DNA of 64,000 nucleotides from Ectocarpus siliculosus (Eukaryota; Sar; Phaeophyceae; Ectocarpales; Ectocarpaceae), in NCBI GenBank assembly GCA_000310025.1, contig FN649738.1, forward strand, positions 622,346 through 686,345, read 5' to 3'. Under the pieces are notes generated by a model. The model saw only the letters and a program-made list of their open reading frames with translations, was not told the DNA's origin and made no database searches. Shown here piece after piece: positions 1 through 12,197 of this stretch (its first letter is position 1; each line of letters opens with the position of its first letter). A program made the translations under genes and the position numbers.

Positions 1-157
1 TCCTGTACCCTTCCTTTCCCATGCTCTCTTCTACCCTTTTGTTGTTCACGCTCCCCTATGCGCTTTTTTGCCCACGCTCAGCAAATATATATCATCACCC
101 AAGCTCGATCCATGCCATCATCACTGCGGTCAAATTTTTGCGTAATATTTTTTCCAG

Positions 158-3100
158 GAAGCGGAATTTGTAACCAAAACCGACAGCCGGGGGTGGAGCG
201 CCCTCTCTTACGCCGTCGTCAGCGGACACACGGCCGTCGTGGATGCCGTGATTTCCCTCATCGAGCGAGCGGTTCTTCCTGAACAGGCACGTACACTGCG
301 TCCGCAAAACGTAAAATTTACATATCCCCAAAACAAATAAATCCAAACCGATACATCCCCTTACAGGTGTTTTGCCTTTACGTAGGCAGAAACGGCGTAG
401 ACTACTAGACTATGCCGCATGTGTACATGGGAGGAATTTAGTGCGGCGGGTCTTCCTCGAATAAGTGTCCAAAGTGTGGATTTGCTTGGTTTCTCAACAA
501 AACGGCCTCCAGCAAATTTGTGTTTTCTGGGTCGACAACATCTCTGTCCGTTGCGCTCGCGGTTCGAATCCACTCTCGTTGTTTTGCTGTCGATTTGTCC
601 TCCGCCAATCGGGTCAACGACGGTCACAAGTGGTCAACCTTCGCCGTCGGCCATAAAAGCCTCTGATCTTTTTGCGACGTTGTTCGAAGCGCCGTTTACA
701 CCCATTATGGTTACTCCGGCCTTTTTTTTTTGTTTCGCCAGCGGTCGTTCTAACCTCCTGACCGCTCCAAAACAACAGGTCAATCCGATCATCGACGACT
801 GCCTCCCTTTGGCGATGTCCGAGGTGCTCATGTCCAACAACCAGGTCCGAGGGGACGAGGCCGTCTCGGTGTTGTCGTGCCTTATCAAGCACGGCGCCGG
901 ACCCACGCCAAGGCAGGTGTCACTCGTGGGGAGCAAGGCCGGCTTCGAGGCGGCGAGGAAGTGCTTCCTCGATGCCGTGTGCTCCGCCGTGAACCCCTTG
1001 CTGGTCGGGATGCGGCTGTCTCTGCTGCTCGCGGATGCTGCAGAAATGGGCAACGAGGGGCAGCGGCAGGTGCGTTTGTTGGGTGGTGTTTATCTGCTGC
1101 TGCTTTCTGTTCTTCTTTCTGGGTCACTGAAACGTTGGCCGTGGTGTGCGAGAGCCTGTGGTCTATTCCTTGCCGACAGGTCCAGTTCGGGGAGCGACAT
1201 CTTCTATGAGTCACAAGCGACCCAAATGACGACGTTCGGGAAACAAACATAGCCCAGAATGACCGTTTATGTTTCGCTTCCATGATCGAAAGTGGCTCCG
1301 AGTGAAACGAGTGTAAAATACGAATAAAGGGACGAACACTCATACACACATCCAAAGTAGGTCTGGGTATCTTGTTACGGCTACCTCCTGGGACTGCCTC
1401 CTAGCCACCTCTTATGCGTGTGCCTCACCGAAGTTTCGGTACAGCCTACAGCGTGGCCTATTTAAGGCCCCCAAGCAACTTCATGCAGTGAATTCGGGTT
1501 GGCCTTCAACCGACTACGAGTACGTTCATATACACGGAAAGTTATTCTCCATTGTATACCATTTCAAGGACCCCGCTTTAATAATCATGTGAATTAATGC
1601 AATTAATACCTCTTGTGGTTGGTGAACACGAAATGTCGAAGGAAATCCAACGTTAAACAGCACAAAATAAAATCGCCGGAACCCCGCCTTGCAGAGCAAT
1701 AGAATGTTATTTATTCGATATATACCGTATATGACACAAGATAACACACACCCTTGGCCGATTTTCAAAACTCGATTTCTCAACAGCAGGAAGAGTCACG
1801 GCGCCGAAAACGGCAGCGTTGGAATCGTCTCGTCGAGAAATTTTCGAAAATGTATCGTTTTGTTTGTGCATCCTCTTCGTCGTGGAGTAATCGAGCTTTG
1901 GAAATCGGTCCAGGGGGTGTGTTATCTTGTGTCATATACGGTATGCTGCTCTCATGGTGGTTTTCGGCGGGAATATCGTGCTCACCAGCAGGCGGCATCC
2001 GTCGGTTTTGTTGATGTGCAAGTCCGTCGGCCCTATTGGTATGGTATTCACCGTTCCGTGTACATTTGACCGCACGTTCACACGATTAACTGGCTGATAA
2101 TAATCTACGCTGTCCCATGTCCGGGCGGTCCCTGGTCCAAGGTCCGGCGGCCCACGTGATCTACACGAACGAACCACGCGTGTGCATGTGTCTCATTTGT
2201 TTTTTCATCCGTTCTTTTGTGGTCATCAGGTGGCACTCTTGATCTACCTCGATCTCACCGAACGTTTGACGCGACTCCAAGGCTCTCGTTTTTGATTGCA
2301 TGTTTGTATTCTCGTCAGGTGGCTCTCCGCCTGCAGAATGAAGTCGAAGACCTCGTCCTTGAAGTGTTCGAGAGGTTGCCGCAGACCGTGGATGCCTTTC
2401 GAGAGGGAGACATCGCCGGCAGCGGCATGGATGTGAGCAGTTTGTTTGTCTGCTGCCGATGCCAGCCCGGCTAGTGGGACACCAGGTCGGAAGTCAGTTC
2501 AGGCACGTCGTTACGCCTACGTCACCACCCGGGAGTTGTACATTCCTAACACATCAAAGCCCGCGTGCTTCATGGCCGAAAGCCGTGCTTGGCATAGGCC
2601 CATTAGGACGGGGCGGAGTGGGGGTGCCCAAGTTAGAGACCGTTCTGATGGAATTCTTGTATAAGTCCAGTACTAGCCCTTCCGTACCCTGATCTCCGAG
2701 GCCGATGAGGGAGGTTCGGAAGAAGAAGAGCATGAAGAGGGGAGTAAATGTCAAGGCTTGTGGCATTCTCGTCCCGCACAACGAGCTGCCCCCCTGGTCT
2801 ATTTGGCCCCTAGAACTCCTGCGCGACTGCTGTGTCTCTGGCTGCTACTTCATGCAGCAGCAAAGCCTCATCCCGCCCCGACAACCGTTGTCTCGGCTAA
2901 TAGCAGAACACATGATCGCACATTCCGAGTTGCTACACTGGCTAATTCCGCTTTGCCCAACTGACGCGTACCAAAGTTACTACCTCCCTTTCAAGACTGC
3001 GCGCACTCCAACTCGTGTTCCCTCTTTCTGGCCCAGACGCTCGTCGATTGTTGTCTGTTTACCGCTTTGTCGACCCTCTGACTGCTGTATCGGTTAACGT

Positions 3101-6100
3101 TTTTTTTGCCTGTTTTTTCGCTGGCAAGCTACACCCTCGTACGATGCTTGTGCAGATTGTTTACTTCACTGACCCTCCCAATGCTCCGTCGCCCTCTGGT
3201 TGTATCCAAGCTGCCCCCTGCTGCTCGGTTCCAATATCCATGCCGGGACCGTGTATCAATTTATAGTATACCCATATTCCCGCCACAGAATTCCGCGACG
3301 CGTTCCTGTAAAGTCAGAATATTACAACACACGACATAACGAAGGGTGTCCCCCCGATTTTTGTCGTTGACCCGTAGACAGAGAAAACTATGGGGGAGAT
3401 GTGTTGTGTTATTAGTTTGTAACTATACAGTGTGTTTGTGATTAGCACCTGCTGGCATCACTAATAATTTTTATTCAGCGTATAGGTTAAATTGACTCGA
3501 AGTAAGCCCAGTACCCAGCCGGTTTCCCTCCATTCACTGTAAAGACTCCAGCACATCCTGGCTAAAACCTCGAACGGGTACAATCTTGGTGTGTTTGTAT
3601 TTATGTTTCCTAATAGTTCCGCAACCTACGTGGATTTAAAGAATCCAGATTTTGCAACCTTTTGAGGGAGTGATCGTACGATATTTTCGCAGCATAATTC
3701 ACTGCTGTTTTTTTGTCGCGGATTCTCGGGAAACGGGTTTGTTGTGTGAAATCAGCCTGAGCGAGAGGTCATCGTCATGTGATTTCCTGGTCCCTGTTCT
3801 CATTATTTTCACAATAATGCTTGGCTTTTCTGGGCAAACGAATCATCTCCCGTAGCACGAATCGCCCTCAGTTAAGTTGGCTGCCCAAGAGCAACATTTT
3901 TTTGTTTCTCGGTCTAGCCTGCCATGCAGCCAGCACCAGCGAATCCGATCCACTGAATTTCTGAAAGCAGCACCCCCTACTCGGACAAACCCAGGCTCGT
4001 CGTGTGTCCGGCCCAACCACAACTGTTATTTACCCCGCCGTGGTGTCGCTGCCAACGATCATACCCAGGCATGCGCCGTCGTTTTCGCCCCGGAGAAGAT
4101 GCGGCCACGTGACGAAACCATCCCGTCCCACTTATTCCAAGACGACGCCGGCGGAACCCGAGTGGATTCCGGGCCGCTGGAAATGGCGTTGCAGGCCCGC
4201 CACCAGCTTGAGCTGTTCTGCACCCAACCGCTGGTTCTCGATTACCTAAACCGCGCATTCACACGAGGGCTGCCGGGCCTCGACGCGTCGGAGGCCGGGG
4301 CTCAGGAGGCCGACCAACTCAAGCTTCGCATGCAGCGGAACGCGTCCGTGCAAGTCAACGCCGGCGACGGTGAGAGCTCGGGAGAGTTTTCGCGGGAGCT
4401 GCTGGAGGTGCTCGAGGGGTCCCACCCGGTGTTCGGGAGCCTGACACTGTCCGCGGGGAAGCAGTTCATCCTGGCGCAGGTCGTGGCGCGGCCGGCGTTC
4501 AGCTACTCGGTACCCGCCGTGAGGATGGCGGTCGACCTCCTGGTGTACCTCCTCATGCTCGCGCTCTTCGCCAAGGATGTCCTCTGGTACGAGGAGGGCA
4601 CCGTCGAGGTCGGCGAGGTCGTGTTCTTCGTATACGTCGTGGGGGCGATCCTGGTCGAGATCACCGAGCTGTGGGACGGGAGGGAGGAGTACATGAAGGA
4701 CCACTGGAACGCGCTGGACGTGGCCGCCCTGGCTTTCTGTGGGGGCGCGTTCCTTGTGCGGGTGTACGACCCGGAGAGCTTGTGGGGGAGAGCCCTGTAC
4801 TGTGCTGGTAAGGGCGCCATTGGTACCGAGCTTGCGTTCGGTGCTCTGTTTTTCCGGTTTCCCTCGGACGAAAGCGCTTATGTGCCCGCGAAGAAAGTGA
4901 AACCGCTTGTGTCATGTCCATCGCGCTGGCACGTGCAACGTTCTTCCTGTCAAAGGGTTGCGTTGCCCCCAGGAGAGGTTTCCATAGTGCGTCGTTGTAT
5001 GACATGTAAATGGCCTCATGTTGCACTTTTTGCATTGTTTGTGCTTTCACTGCTGCTGTTGTTCTAGATGGCATTTTTGACTTGTCTGTCCCTCGTGTTG
5101 CCCTTCCCTTGCTCGTTTGATTTCGCCGCACTTTTTCAGGTGCGCCGCTCCTGCTGTTTCGCACACTCTTTTTCGCGCAGTTCATGCCGGCGCAGGGACC
5201 AATGATCGAGGTGAAGGAAGCACGAGGGTACCCATCACATTGAAGGGGTTTAAGTTTGCCCCCGGTCGCCAACAAAGCACTGGTGGTTTGCCACGTCAAA
5301 TTTTGGCGTTGTCGTGCTGGCGTCTATCTCACAATGATGGTGGCAGCGACTCGGGCCAAGCATCAGATCCCGTTGACGATTCGTTCTCGCCGTTCGGGGT
5401 AACGTTTTCGCAGATCATCTTCAGTCTGGCGGGCGAGCTGCTGAGGTTTTGCACCATCCTGCTGGTGACAATGATGGGCTTCGCAATGAGCTTTTTCGCT
5501 CTCTTCCGGCATTCCTGCACAGTCGGCTCGTTTCAAACGTATTGGTCGACGTCCATCGCGCTGCTTCGAGCGATGCTGGGGGAGACTAAACTGGTGAACG
5601 GTTGGATTAGAACCATTTACTGTAAATATTTCTCCCGATGAAGGACCGTCGTGTCCTATTTTGAGTTCTTGCCTGGCACACTTGTTTGGATTGCAGCATA
5701 TACTAGGTATTTTGGCATGGGTCTGTGCTTTCGTTCCACGCAACCCGACCAAGACGGAGGCCTGATGGATGAGTCAAGGCGAACCTACACGAGTATTGTT
5801 CAGTGAAGATCTCTACAGACTTCGGCTTTTAACGTTAGGGGGATTTCGCAAGACCAATCGATACATGATCGCAAGTATGAATATGTACATGGTGGAATGA
5901 CTTCTACCTCCCCTATGAGTGTAAGCTTGAATACCATTGTTCGTGTTTCTATAACAAGCCTCGTGTGTTGCACGCGGTTTTTCTTTTTTCAGTACGACGA
6001 CTTTACCGTAGCCGCGGAGTGCTGCTATGACGCCGTTGAGCCGTCGGACGAGCTCCACTGCGAAGACTTCCTGATGGAGTGCTGCCACAACGTGGAATCT

Positions 6101-7316
6101 GAGCACTTCAACGGCCTCGTCGGAAAGGCTTTGCTCGCTGCCTACAATGTGGTGAGCTACTGTAGCCACGGAGCACATCGTTCTTGCTCATATAGAACAG
6201 TTCACCATGGAAGCGGGGCCCGATTCGGTATCATAGCAAACCGTACGCACTCGGGTGACTATGCCAGAGGAGTACTTGAATAACTGTCCACCACCTGGTG
6301 GGGTCGTGCGTGCGTTGTGACATCATCGTTGCGATGCCTCGTCACTTCTCCTGCAACGTTGATGGCACTACCCCCCCCCCTCCCAGGTGATGGGAATCAT
6401 TCTGCTCAATCTTCTCATCGCCGTTCTCTCCGAAGCGTACGTGGACGTCAAGGAGAACATCGACACTGAGTCCAAGGTGACGAGAACCCTGGTGATTCGG
6501 CACTATATGAAAGCCGTCGATCAGGACATGCTCCCGCCTCCTCTGAACCTGGTCCAGCACGCCGTGTCGACGCTGGCGATGCTCTTCGGCTCCCTCACAG
6601 GTAAGACGGGAGTCTTCCGGAAAGCGGAGTTCTACTCGGGACTGGTGCTGTTCTGGTTTGTGTCTGGCCTTTTCGCAGTGCTCGCCGGATCGATACTGTG
6701 GATCATCTCCTGGCCGAGAGGAGTATTCATGTTCTTCCTGCGACGGTCATCACACAGCGGTAGGGTCTCGGCGAGCGCTCAGCTGGTCGCTCTCTTCTGC
6801 GGCGCGGCAATGCCCCTGTTGATGCTGTACAAGTGGCTGTGGGCCTCGACGTGCGGAGCCCTGTGGCGGCATCTGGCCGATGGCGGCGCTTGGTCGAACG
6901 ACGGCGGGGCCAGTGCCGGCTACGACGAGATCCGAAGCGATGATAGCAGAAGACCCCGGCCGCACGACGACGGTATCGTCGGGAAGACACTGGAGCGTTA
7001 CGGCGGCACGGCGGGACAGGGGGGCGCTCTCAACGTGCACCAGCTTCGAGAGTTCTTGGCGAACCCGATGAAGGACCCCGTGGTCCAGCGGGACGAGGAG
7101 ACGAGAGAGACCACGGTAGAGCACGTCAAGCTGTTGAGAGACAACCTCACGGAGATGGTTGGCGAGAGGGTGGGCGAGCTCGATGCAGCCGCGACGGCGA
7201 GGTTTCAGAGCTTGGAGACCAGTATGGATGGACGTGTGGACGCGTTGTCGGAGAAGGTGGACAGAGTTGACGAAAAGCTGGCGGAAATCTTGCGCAAGTT
7301 GGATGGTGCCACCTGA
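158..7316 (+). CDS. Ankyrin-repeat ion channel (TRP/polycystin-like), 5' partial
   Basis: Likely a plasma- or endomembrane cation channel. Exons read by phase: 158-310 (donor least certain), 779-1069 (or from 742), 2319-2432, 4069-4807 (weak acceptor), 5140-5210, 5414-5593, 5993-6151 and 6387-7316, ending in TGA. The first exon carries an ankyrin unit (GWSALSYAVVSGHTAVVDAV). The exon at 4069 holds S1-S3-like helices. Exons 5140 and 5414 give S4-S5-like helices (APLLLFRTLFFAQFMPAQG). The pore loop contains MLGETKLYDDF across the 5593/5993 junction, and S6 is MGIILLNLLIAVLSEAYVDV. Two more hydrophobic segments follow (about 6640-6710 and 6775-6845). The last ~70 residues form a heptad-like coiled coil that could drive assembly. 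The start and earlier ankyrin repeats lie outside the window. Ion selectivity cannot be told from sequence. Introns are 0.2-1.6 kb; the one at 1070-2318 carries a MITE. Confidence 0.85.
1725..1941. mobile_element. MITE copy 1 (217 bp, TA target duplication)
   Basis: A 217-bp element inside a channel-gene intron. Its ends are long, almost perfect inverted repeats of about 50 bp: the left end reads CCGTATATGACACAAGATAA and the right end is the reverse complement. It is flanked by TA at 1723-1724 and 1942-1943. It has no coding capacity. The same element, same length, recurs at 29898-30114, and a diverged copy lies at 33331-33873. TA duplications with long inverted ends suggest mobilisation by a Tc1/mariner-type transposase; that class is inferred. 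Confidence 0.85.
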
Positions 7317-8940
7317 AGCACGCTTTCGAAGGACTTCGCTCTTTGTCGGTAACGTCGTTTATTTGGTTTTGCGTAGGGATGTAGCATCGACGCACATGGC
7401 TGTACGAGAGTTTGTGCTTTTCGGGAGCAATTGATGCGTATCTCCACACGCGAACGTTGTTCCGCTGTACTGCTGGGTGGGAATTGTGACGTTGTAAGCA
7501 TTGTATCGGCTTCCACGTGTTTCTGTTTGTGCACACGCAAGTACTTTCCCGGTGCGAAGCCGTAGTTTCCTAGAACCACCATCTCATGTGCCGTTCTCCA
7601 TAGCGTACCAAATGGGTGCGGTGGGAAACATTCTCCCGCTACCTTACCATCGGATAACTCGGCTCGGTCGTCATGACTCCACCTTGGGTTGGGCTCAGGA
7701 CCTTTCATACATGGTATAGATTTGTTTTTGGAGTTTGCAGCAGAGGCAGTCATCACCCATCAATCCACGCTTGCGTATTCCTTTCATGTTTTCTAGTACC
7801 ATGTAGACAAACTTAGACAATGTACGATATTTGTAGCATCATGTATGCGTCGCCAGAGCACACTCGAGATGGGAACCCATGGCCAGATGCAACGTCGGCG
7901 GCGAAGTGAATCGTCATAGCTGAAGTAATTATTACCGTTGAGTTGTGACAAGGTGCCTATCAGAGGCTGTCACAAAGGAATGATCTGGTAGGTGTGACAG
8001 CCTCTGATAATGTTTTGTCCGCGGAATTCTCGTTCTGTTGGAACGATAGGTGACAAAGATTGCGGACATTAAAACGCCTTTGAACGTGACGATTCGAAGC
8101 CTCTGCAGGGTACGTACACGACCGTGTTGTTCGGGACGTCGCGACGAGGTTTTGATATGTGCGCCCGCATATCTGTGAAGCTCGCTTCATCCTACTGCTC
8201 TGTGGCGGAGCGTGGGAGCGGGCTTCATGTGATCGATCGTAGACAGGGACCATTGAGAGAATTCCGCCCATTATCTATCCGGGCGTTGCTTGGATGAGGC
8301 CAATTCCATCAGGGTGGTGACCCCGGTGCGAGAAGTTCAGCCTCGCTCGGGTGACGAGTCTGCTCGTCCGCTTTTTCCCTCTGTCGTGCAGTCCTAGCTG
8401 ACTCTCTCCATCCAGCGGTTCTCCGATGTGTGGCTGTAGGTGGGTGGCATCCTCCTCTCCCGAGCTGAACAATCTTCGGTGAATAGAGGGCGGAGGCCAC
8501 CACGAGAGCTACACACACTACATTAGCGTGGCCGATTTTCACTAAACAGACACGTTGTCGTCGGCACCAATTTCCCGTGTTGTGAGACGCAAGAAATTGA
8601 CACCGAGGTTTTGACAAACTCTACCTCACTTTGCGTCTTTCGGCGAGGCAGATTTGGTATGTATCCGTATAGGAAATCGTTTCCGAACTCTCGTTCCGAT
8701 CTCTGCTCAATAGTGCCTCTTTCAACATCCGATTCGTACTTGTCCAGAGGACCTATAATACGTGGACGCCTTCCCTGGTCACAGGCAAAATCACCCCAAC
8801 AGGATGCCTCTCCATACAAGTTGAAATCAAAGAGGAACAAAGCGAAGATCGAAGCGTGCTCTCGCAACTGTGTGTTACTGTAGGTGACCGTCAATCAAAG
8901 GTGACGCATGCAAAGGAGCAAAGCACGTTTCTCGGCCGGC
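7317..8940. other. Intergenic stretch after the channel gene
   Basis: The 3' flank of the channel gene. I see no exon-like reading frame bordered by splice signals and no RNA gene. The only structure is the perfect hairpin at 7958-8009. Confidence 0.5.
7958..8009. repeat. Perfect 17-bp inverted repeat with 18-nt loop
   Basis: TATCAGAGGCTGTCACA at 7958-7974 is repeated exactly as its reverse complement at 7993-8009, leaving an 18-nt loop. It lies about 640 bp past the channel stop codon. It could be a solo short foldback element, a 3' processing structure or a small RNA hairpin. The sequence alone does not decide. Confidence 0.8.
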
Positions 8941-8946
8941 CGCTGC

Positions 8947-9735
8947 CGCGGGGAAAACATGACTGCTCGCGGTCCCCCCTCTCGCCGCCAGTGCTGCTGC
9001 GGATGCTGCCGCTGCCGGCGCGAAGGCCTGCGCCCCGGCCGTCTGCCCCCCCGCGGCCGCGGGGAAAACCCTGCGGCCGGGGGTCGCCATTCTCGCCGCC
9101 TGTGCTGCTACCGAGGGTACCGCTCTAGCCGCGAGTTCCTGCAACCCGGCCGTCCCCCCGGCCAGTACCACGGGAAAAGTATGACTGCCAATGGTCCCCC
9201 CCTGTCGCCGCCGGTGTCGCTACCGATGCTGCCGCTCCCGTCACGAGTGCCTGTGCCCCGGCCTCTCCCCCGCCGCCGTCGCGGACGCGGGGAAAACTCT
9301 GCTGCCGGGGGTCACCACTCTCGCCGTCGCTGCTGCTCCCGATGGTACCGCTCCCGCCTCCAGTACCTGCACCCCGGCCGTCCTCCCCGCCGGCGTCACG
9401 GGGAACACATGACTGCCGTCGGTCCTCCCTCTCGCCGCCGATGCTGCTGCCGATGCTGCCGCTGCCGCCACGAGGGCCTGCGCCCCGGTCGTACCCCCCG
9501 CCGCCGCCGCGGGGAAAACCCTGCCGCCGGGGAGCACCACCCTCTGTGCTGGTGCTGCTACCGATGCTGCCTCACTCTGCGAATGCCGGCGCCCCGACCG
9601 TCTGCCCGCCCGCCACCGCCGTCGCGGGGCAAACTCTGCCGCCGGGGTTCACCCCTCTCGCCGCCGGTGCCGCTGCAGCCCATCCGGTGGAAGCCTGTCT
9701 CCGAACGACAAGCATACTTCAGGCCCTGTTAGCCC
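8947..9735. repeat. GC-rich minisatellite, ~111-bp unit, about seven copies
   Basis: Units begin at 8947, 9058, 9169, 9286, 9397, 9508 and 9623, with spacings of 111, 111, 117, 111, 111 and 115 bp. Each starts with a GGGGAAAA-type block and continues with CCGCTGCCG-like runs. Units alternate between two types (ATGACTGC or CCTGCCGCCGGGG after the A-run), giving a 222-bp higher-order period. Because most spacings are multiples of three, a plus frame stays open for 274 codons (8908-9732; rich in Cys, Arg and Pro). A minus frame is open in two blocks (rich in Ala and Gly, with repeated VFPA). Neither frame shows a known domain, a clear start context or flanking exons, so I call it a repeat, not a gene. 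Confidence 0.75.
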
Positions 9736-9739
9736 GTCG

Positions 9740-10600
9740 GGGAGAACCTTGCTTGAGGCGTTTTTTCATGCGATTTATTTCGTGTTTATGTAGTAGTATC
9801 CTGTCATCGCGGATTTTCTCCGGATTTTGTTCTTTGGCCTTGTCATCGTCGGCACCTAATATAGTTTCAAGGGCTTCATTGCGGTCTGGACGTCTTCATT
9901 GTGCAGTTATTTGATTCTTGTTGTGCCTCGTGTTCGAGAGTAAGTAAGCAGTTCCGGCTTCCCGTGAAAAAAAAAGGGAAAGCTCCAGACAGGCAACGTC
10001 GACGAAACTCGTCGAGGAGTTGCACATCAATCACTAATGTCAAAGAAAGGTGCAAGGCGCTTCTCTATTGTTCAAATCGCAGCATATAATATCTTCTTGA
10101 TTTTTGTTGGGCAAACATCGCCAGGTAACGTTTTCAACACGATCATATTCATTCATCCATTCGCTCCGTACCCTCACCTCGAAAAATTGCCAGGTTGCTA
10201 CTATAATAGTAAGACGTTCAAAACCACTCTTGTTCCATGGATGCTCGATTTTGCCTTGCCACCTGATCCTCGGGGAATTCACTCGTGTCACGATCCACAA
10301 CAACAGCAAATTCTGCGGTTCGTTCGCCCAAGATAAATGGTGTTGGCTGTTGAGCGCACCAAACCGCGATGTTCTGCTTCTGCGTGTTGCGATGTACACG
10401 CATCATCACGGACATCCGCGATAGAATCAATCGAAGGCTGTCTGTTGTCACGACAACAACAGTAGTACTCGTACACGTGTGTGTGTACTCCGATCTGCGG
10501 CAGATAGGGGCTAACTGACTGATGATATGCATTCGTACGTTCGTAGGTTCATGCACGTTGTTGAGATTTCCACGATTGATTCCACTCGACCCAATTTTTT
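9740..10600. other. Intergenic stretch without recognised features
   Basis: Mixed-composition DNA between the minisatellite and the CCATGG cluster. No exon pair with matching phase, no RNA gene and no inverted repeat was recognised. Confidence 0.45.
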
Positions 10601-10609
10601 GCACGGCCA

Positions 10610-10852
10610 CGGAAACTTTCCATTGAAGAGCATGGTTTTTTCCACGGAAATTTCCTCGGCATAGCACATGGAATTTTCCATGGAAAATCCACAGAGTCGA
10701 TGGCATCCATGGGACTCCATGGATTCTTCCACAAAGCGCCATGGAGTTCCATGGAGTTCCATGGCACGTTCTATGGCACTCCGTGGGGTGCTATGGAATT
10801 CCGTGGGGTTCCATGGCACTCCATGGAATATTCCATGAAGTCCCATGGAATT
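10610..10852. repeat. Degenerate CCATGG-rich short-period repeat
   Basis: About nine CCATGG hexamers occur within 180 bp, mostly as TTCCATGGAG or CTCCATGGAA variants roughly every 10-20 bp, with diverged forms such as CCGTGGGGT between them. The motif is palindromic, so both strands read alike. Minus-strand frames through it are Trp-, Met- and Pro-rich and look like by-products of the repeat. Confidence 0.7.
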
Positions 10853-12197
10853 GACAAATGATGTGAATGATTGGACATTACATTCATTCGTTTTCAGGTC
10901 CAATCGAAAGACTGCCCACGACTCGGTTCTGACGACGGTTCATCCACTAATTCGCACAAGTTGAGACGTTCACACAATAAATTGCGTTGTAGTACCTGAA
11001 ATATCCCTGAATTCTGAAGCGTTTGTTGTATTTCTACATATCTATCTCATGTATTGTCGGACGTCGATTGATTGTTATGCAGAGTTTTTGGTGGCACAGC
11101 AAAAGTATTCATGCATGTTAGATTCACCACCAGTCGGGGTCTCACAGGAGGACGGCCAGGATCGAATATATTCGTATGCTTGGCGTATCTCAGGGAATTC
11201 CCAGAATGATGCGTTCGTAGTTCGTTTTCCGTATGATCGCGGCTGGCTGTGTCGGGGGTAAACGTATCTAGTTGGGGTGTTGTAGAATGGTGGGTACCTT
11301 TTGGGGGCTTGGTCAGCTTTGGACTAATACGTTTGCAGTCGTAGTCCCCCGGCTGGTATTTTTTGCGGGAAGTGAGACAGGTTTGTTTGTAAGAAGAGTC
11401 AACGCCGCGTCTCGTAGATAATTATTTGGCTGACGAGACGACGGGCGTTCCGTGTGTCTCACTCCCTGACGTGTCTCTTAAAACCGAAGAAAAGTAATGA
11501 AGCATTTCGAAAGAGAACAACAATAAAGAAGGTGCATTTTACTTTTTTATCATGTCATGCATGATTTCACATGATGGACGTACTTCGCCAGTCCACACTA
11601 AGTACGAGGGCCGAAACAGGAACAGCGACCGTTTCGCCAAACACCGCCGGTAGTCGGTTTTTGTCAGATCCACGCCAAAATGCAAGAAGGTTAAGCAACC
11701 GGTCTTTCTACGACCCCTACAATACCGCCATCCCTCGACAAACAGGAGCAGACGATAGCTGTCATTTCTGGCCACACTTTCATCACCATGAAACGAAACT
11801 GATCAATGTTCGTGAACATTGCCCGAGCTCCGAAAAATACTCATCTGACCAATCAAGGTCGGATATAACCTCATCAGTGTTTCTCACATTATTCACTATA
11901 TTCAACATCGACCAATTTTAACCATTTTTGATCAACTATGTCATGGCTGGAAATGTACGTTGGCATTGAAGGTAATACGAACGCTGACCAATGTCGATCA
12001 ATATTGGGCACAGTTTGATCCATCCTTGTGGTACTTTCATAACAACTTTGATCACATTTGCGCCGTAGTTTTCATGACAACTACCATCGCAACTGCAGTC
12101 GCAGCTCAACGTTGACCGCACATGAAAGTTTATTTCGCAGTCGATGGTAGTTTCACCAATTCGCACCGCATTGAACTACAATTAGGTACGAGTCGCA
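10853..12197. other. Intergenic stretch, AT-richer, 3' of the GDSL gene
   Basis: No gene recognised. Between about 11790 and 12060 there are scattered variants of GACCAAT and TGATCAA and a short palindrome (CAATGTTC-GT-GAACATTG, 11804-11821). They are too degenerate to define a repeat unit. The GDSL gene ends at 12198 on the minus strand, so its 3' UTR should lie here. Confidence 0.4.

Noticed and set aside
4246-5299. Long minus-strand frames over the channel exons
   Set aside because: They are antisense to exons whose plus frame gives clear channel helices and in-phase splice junctions.
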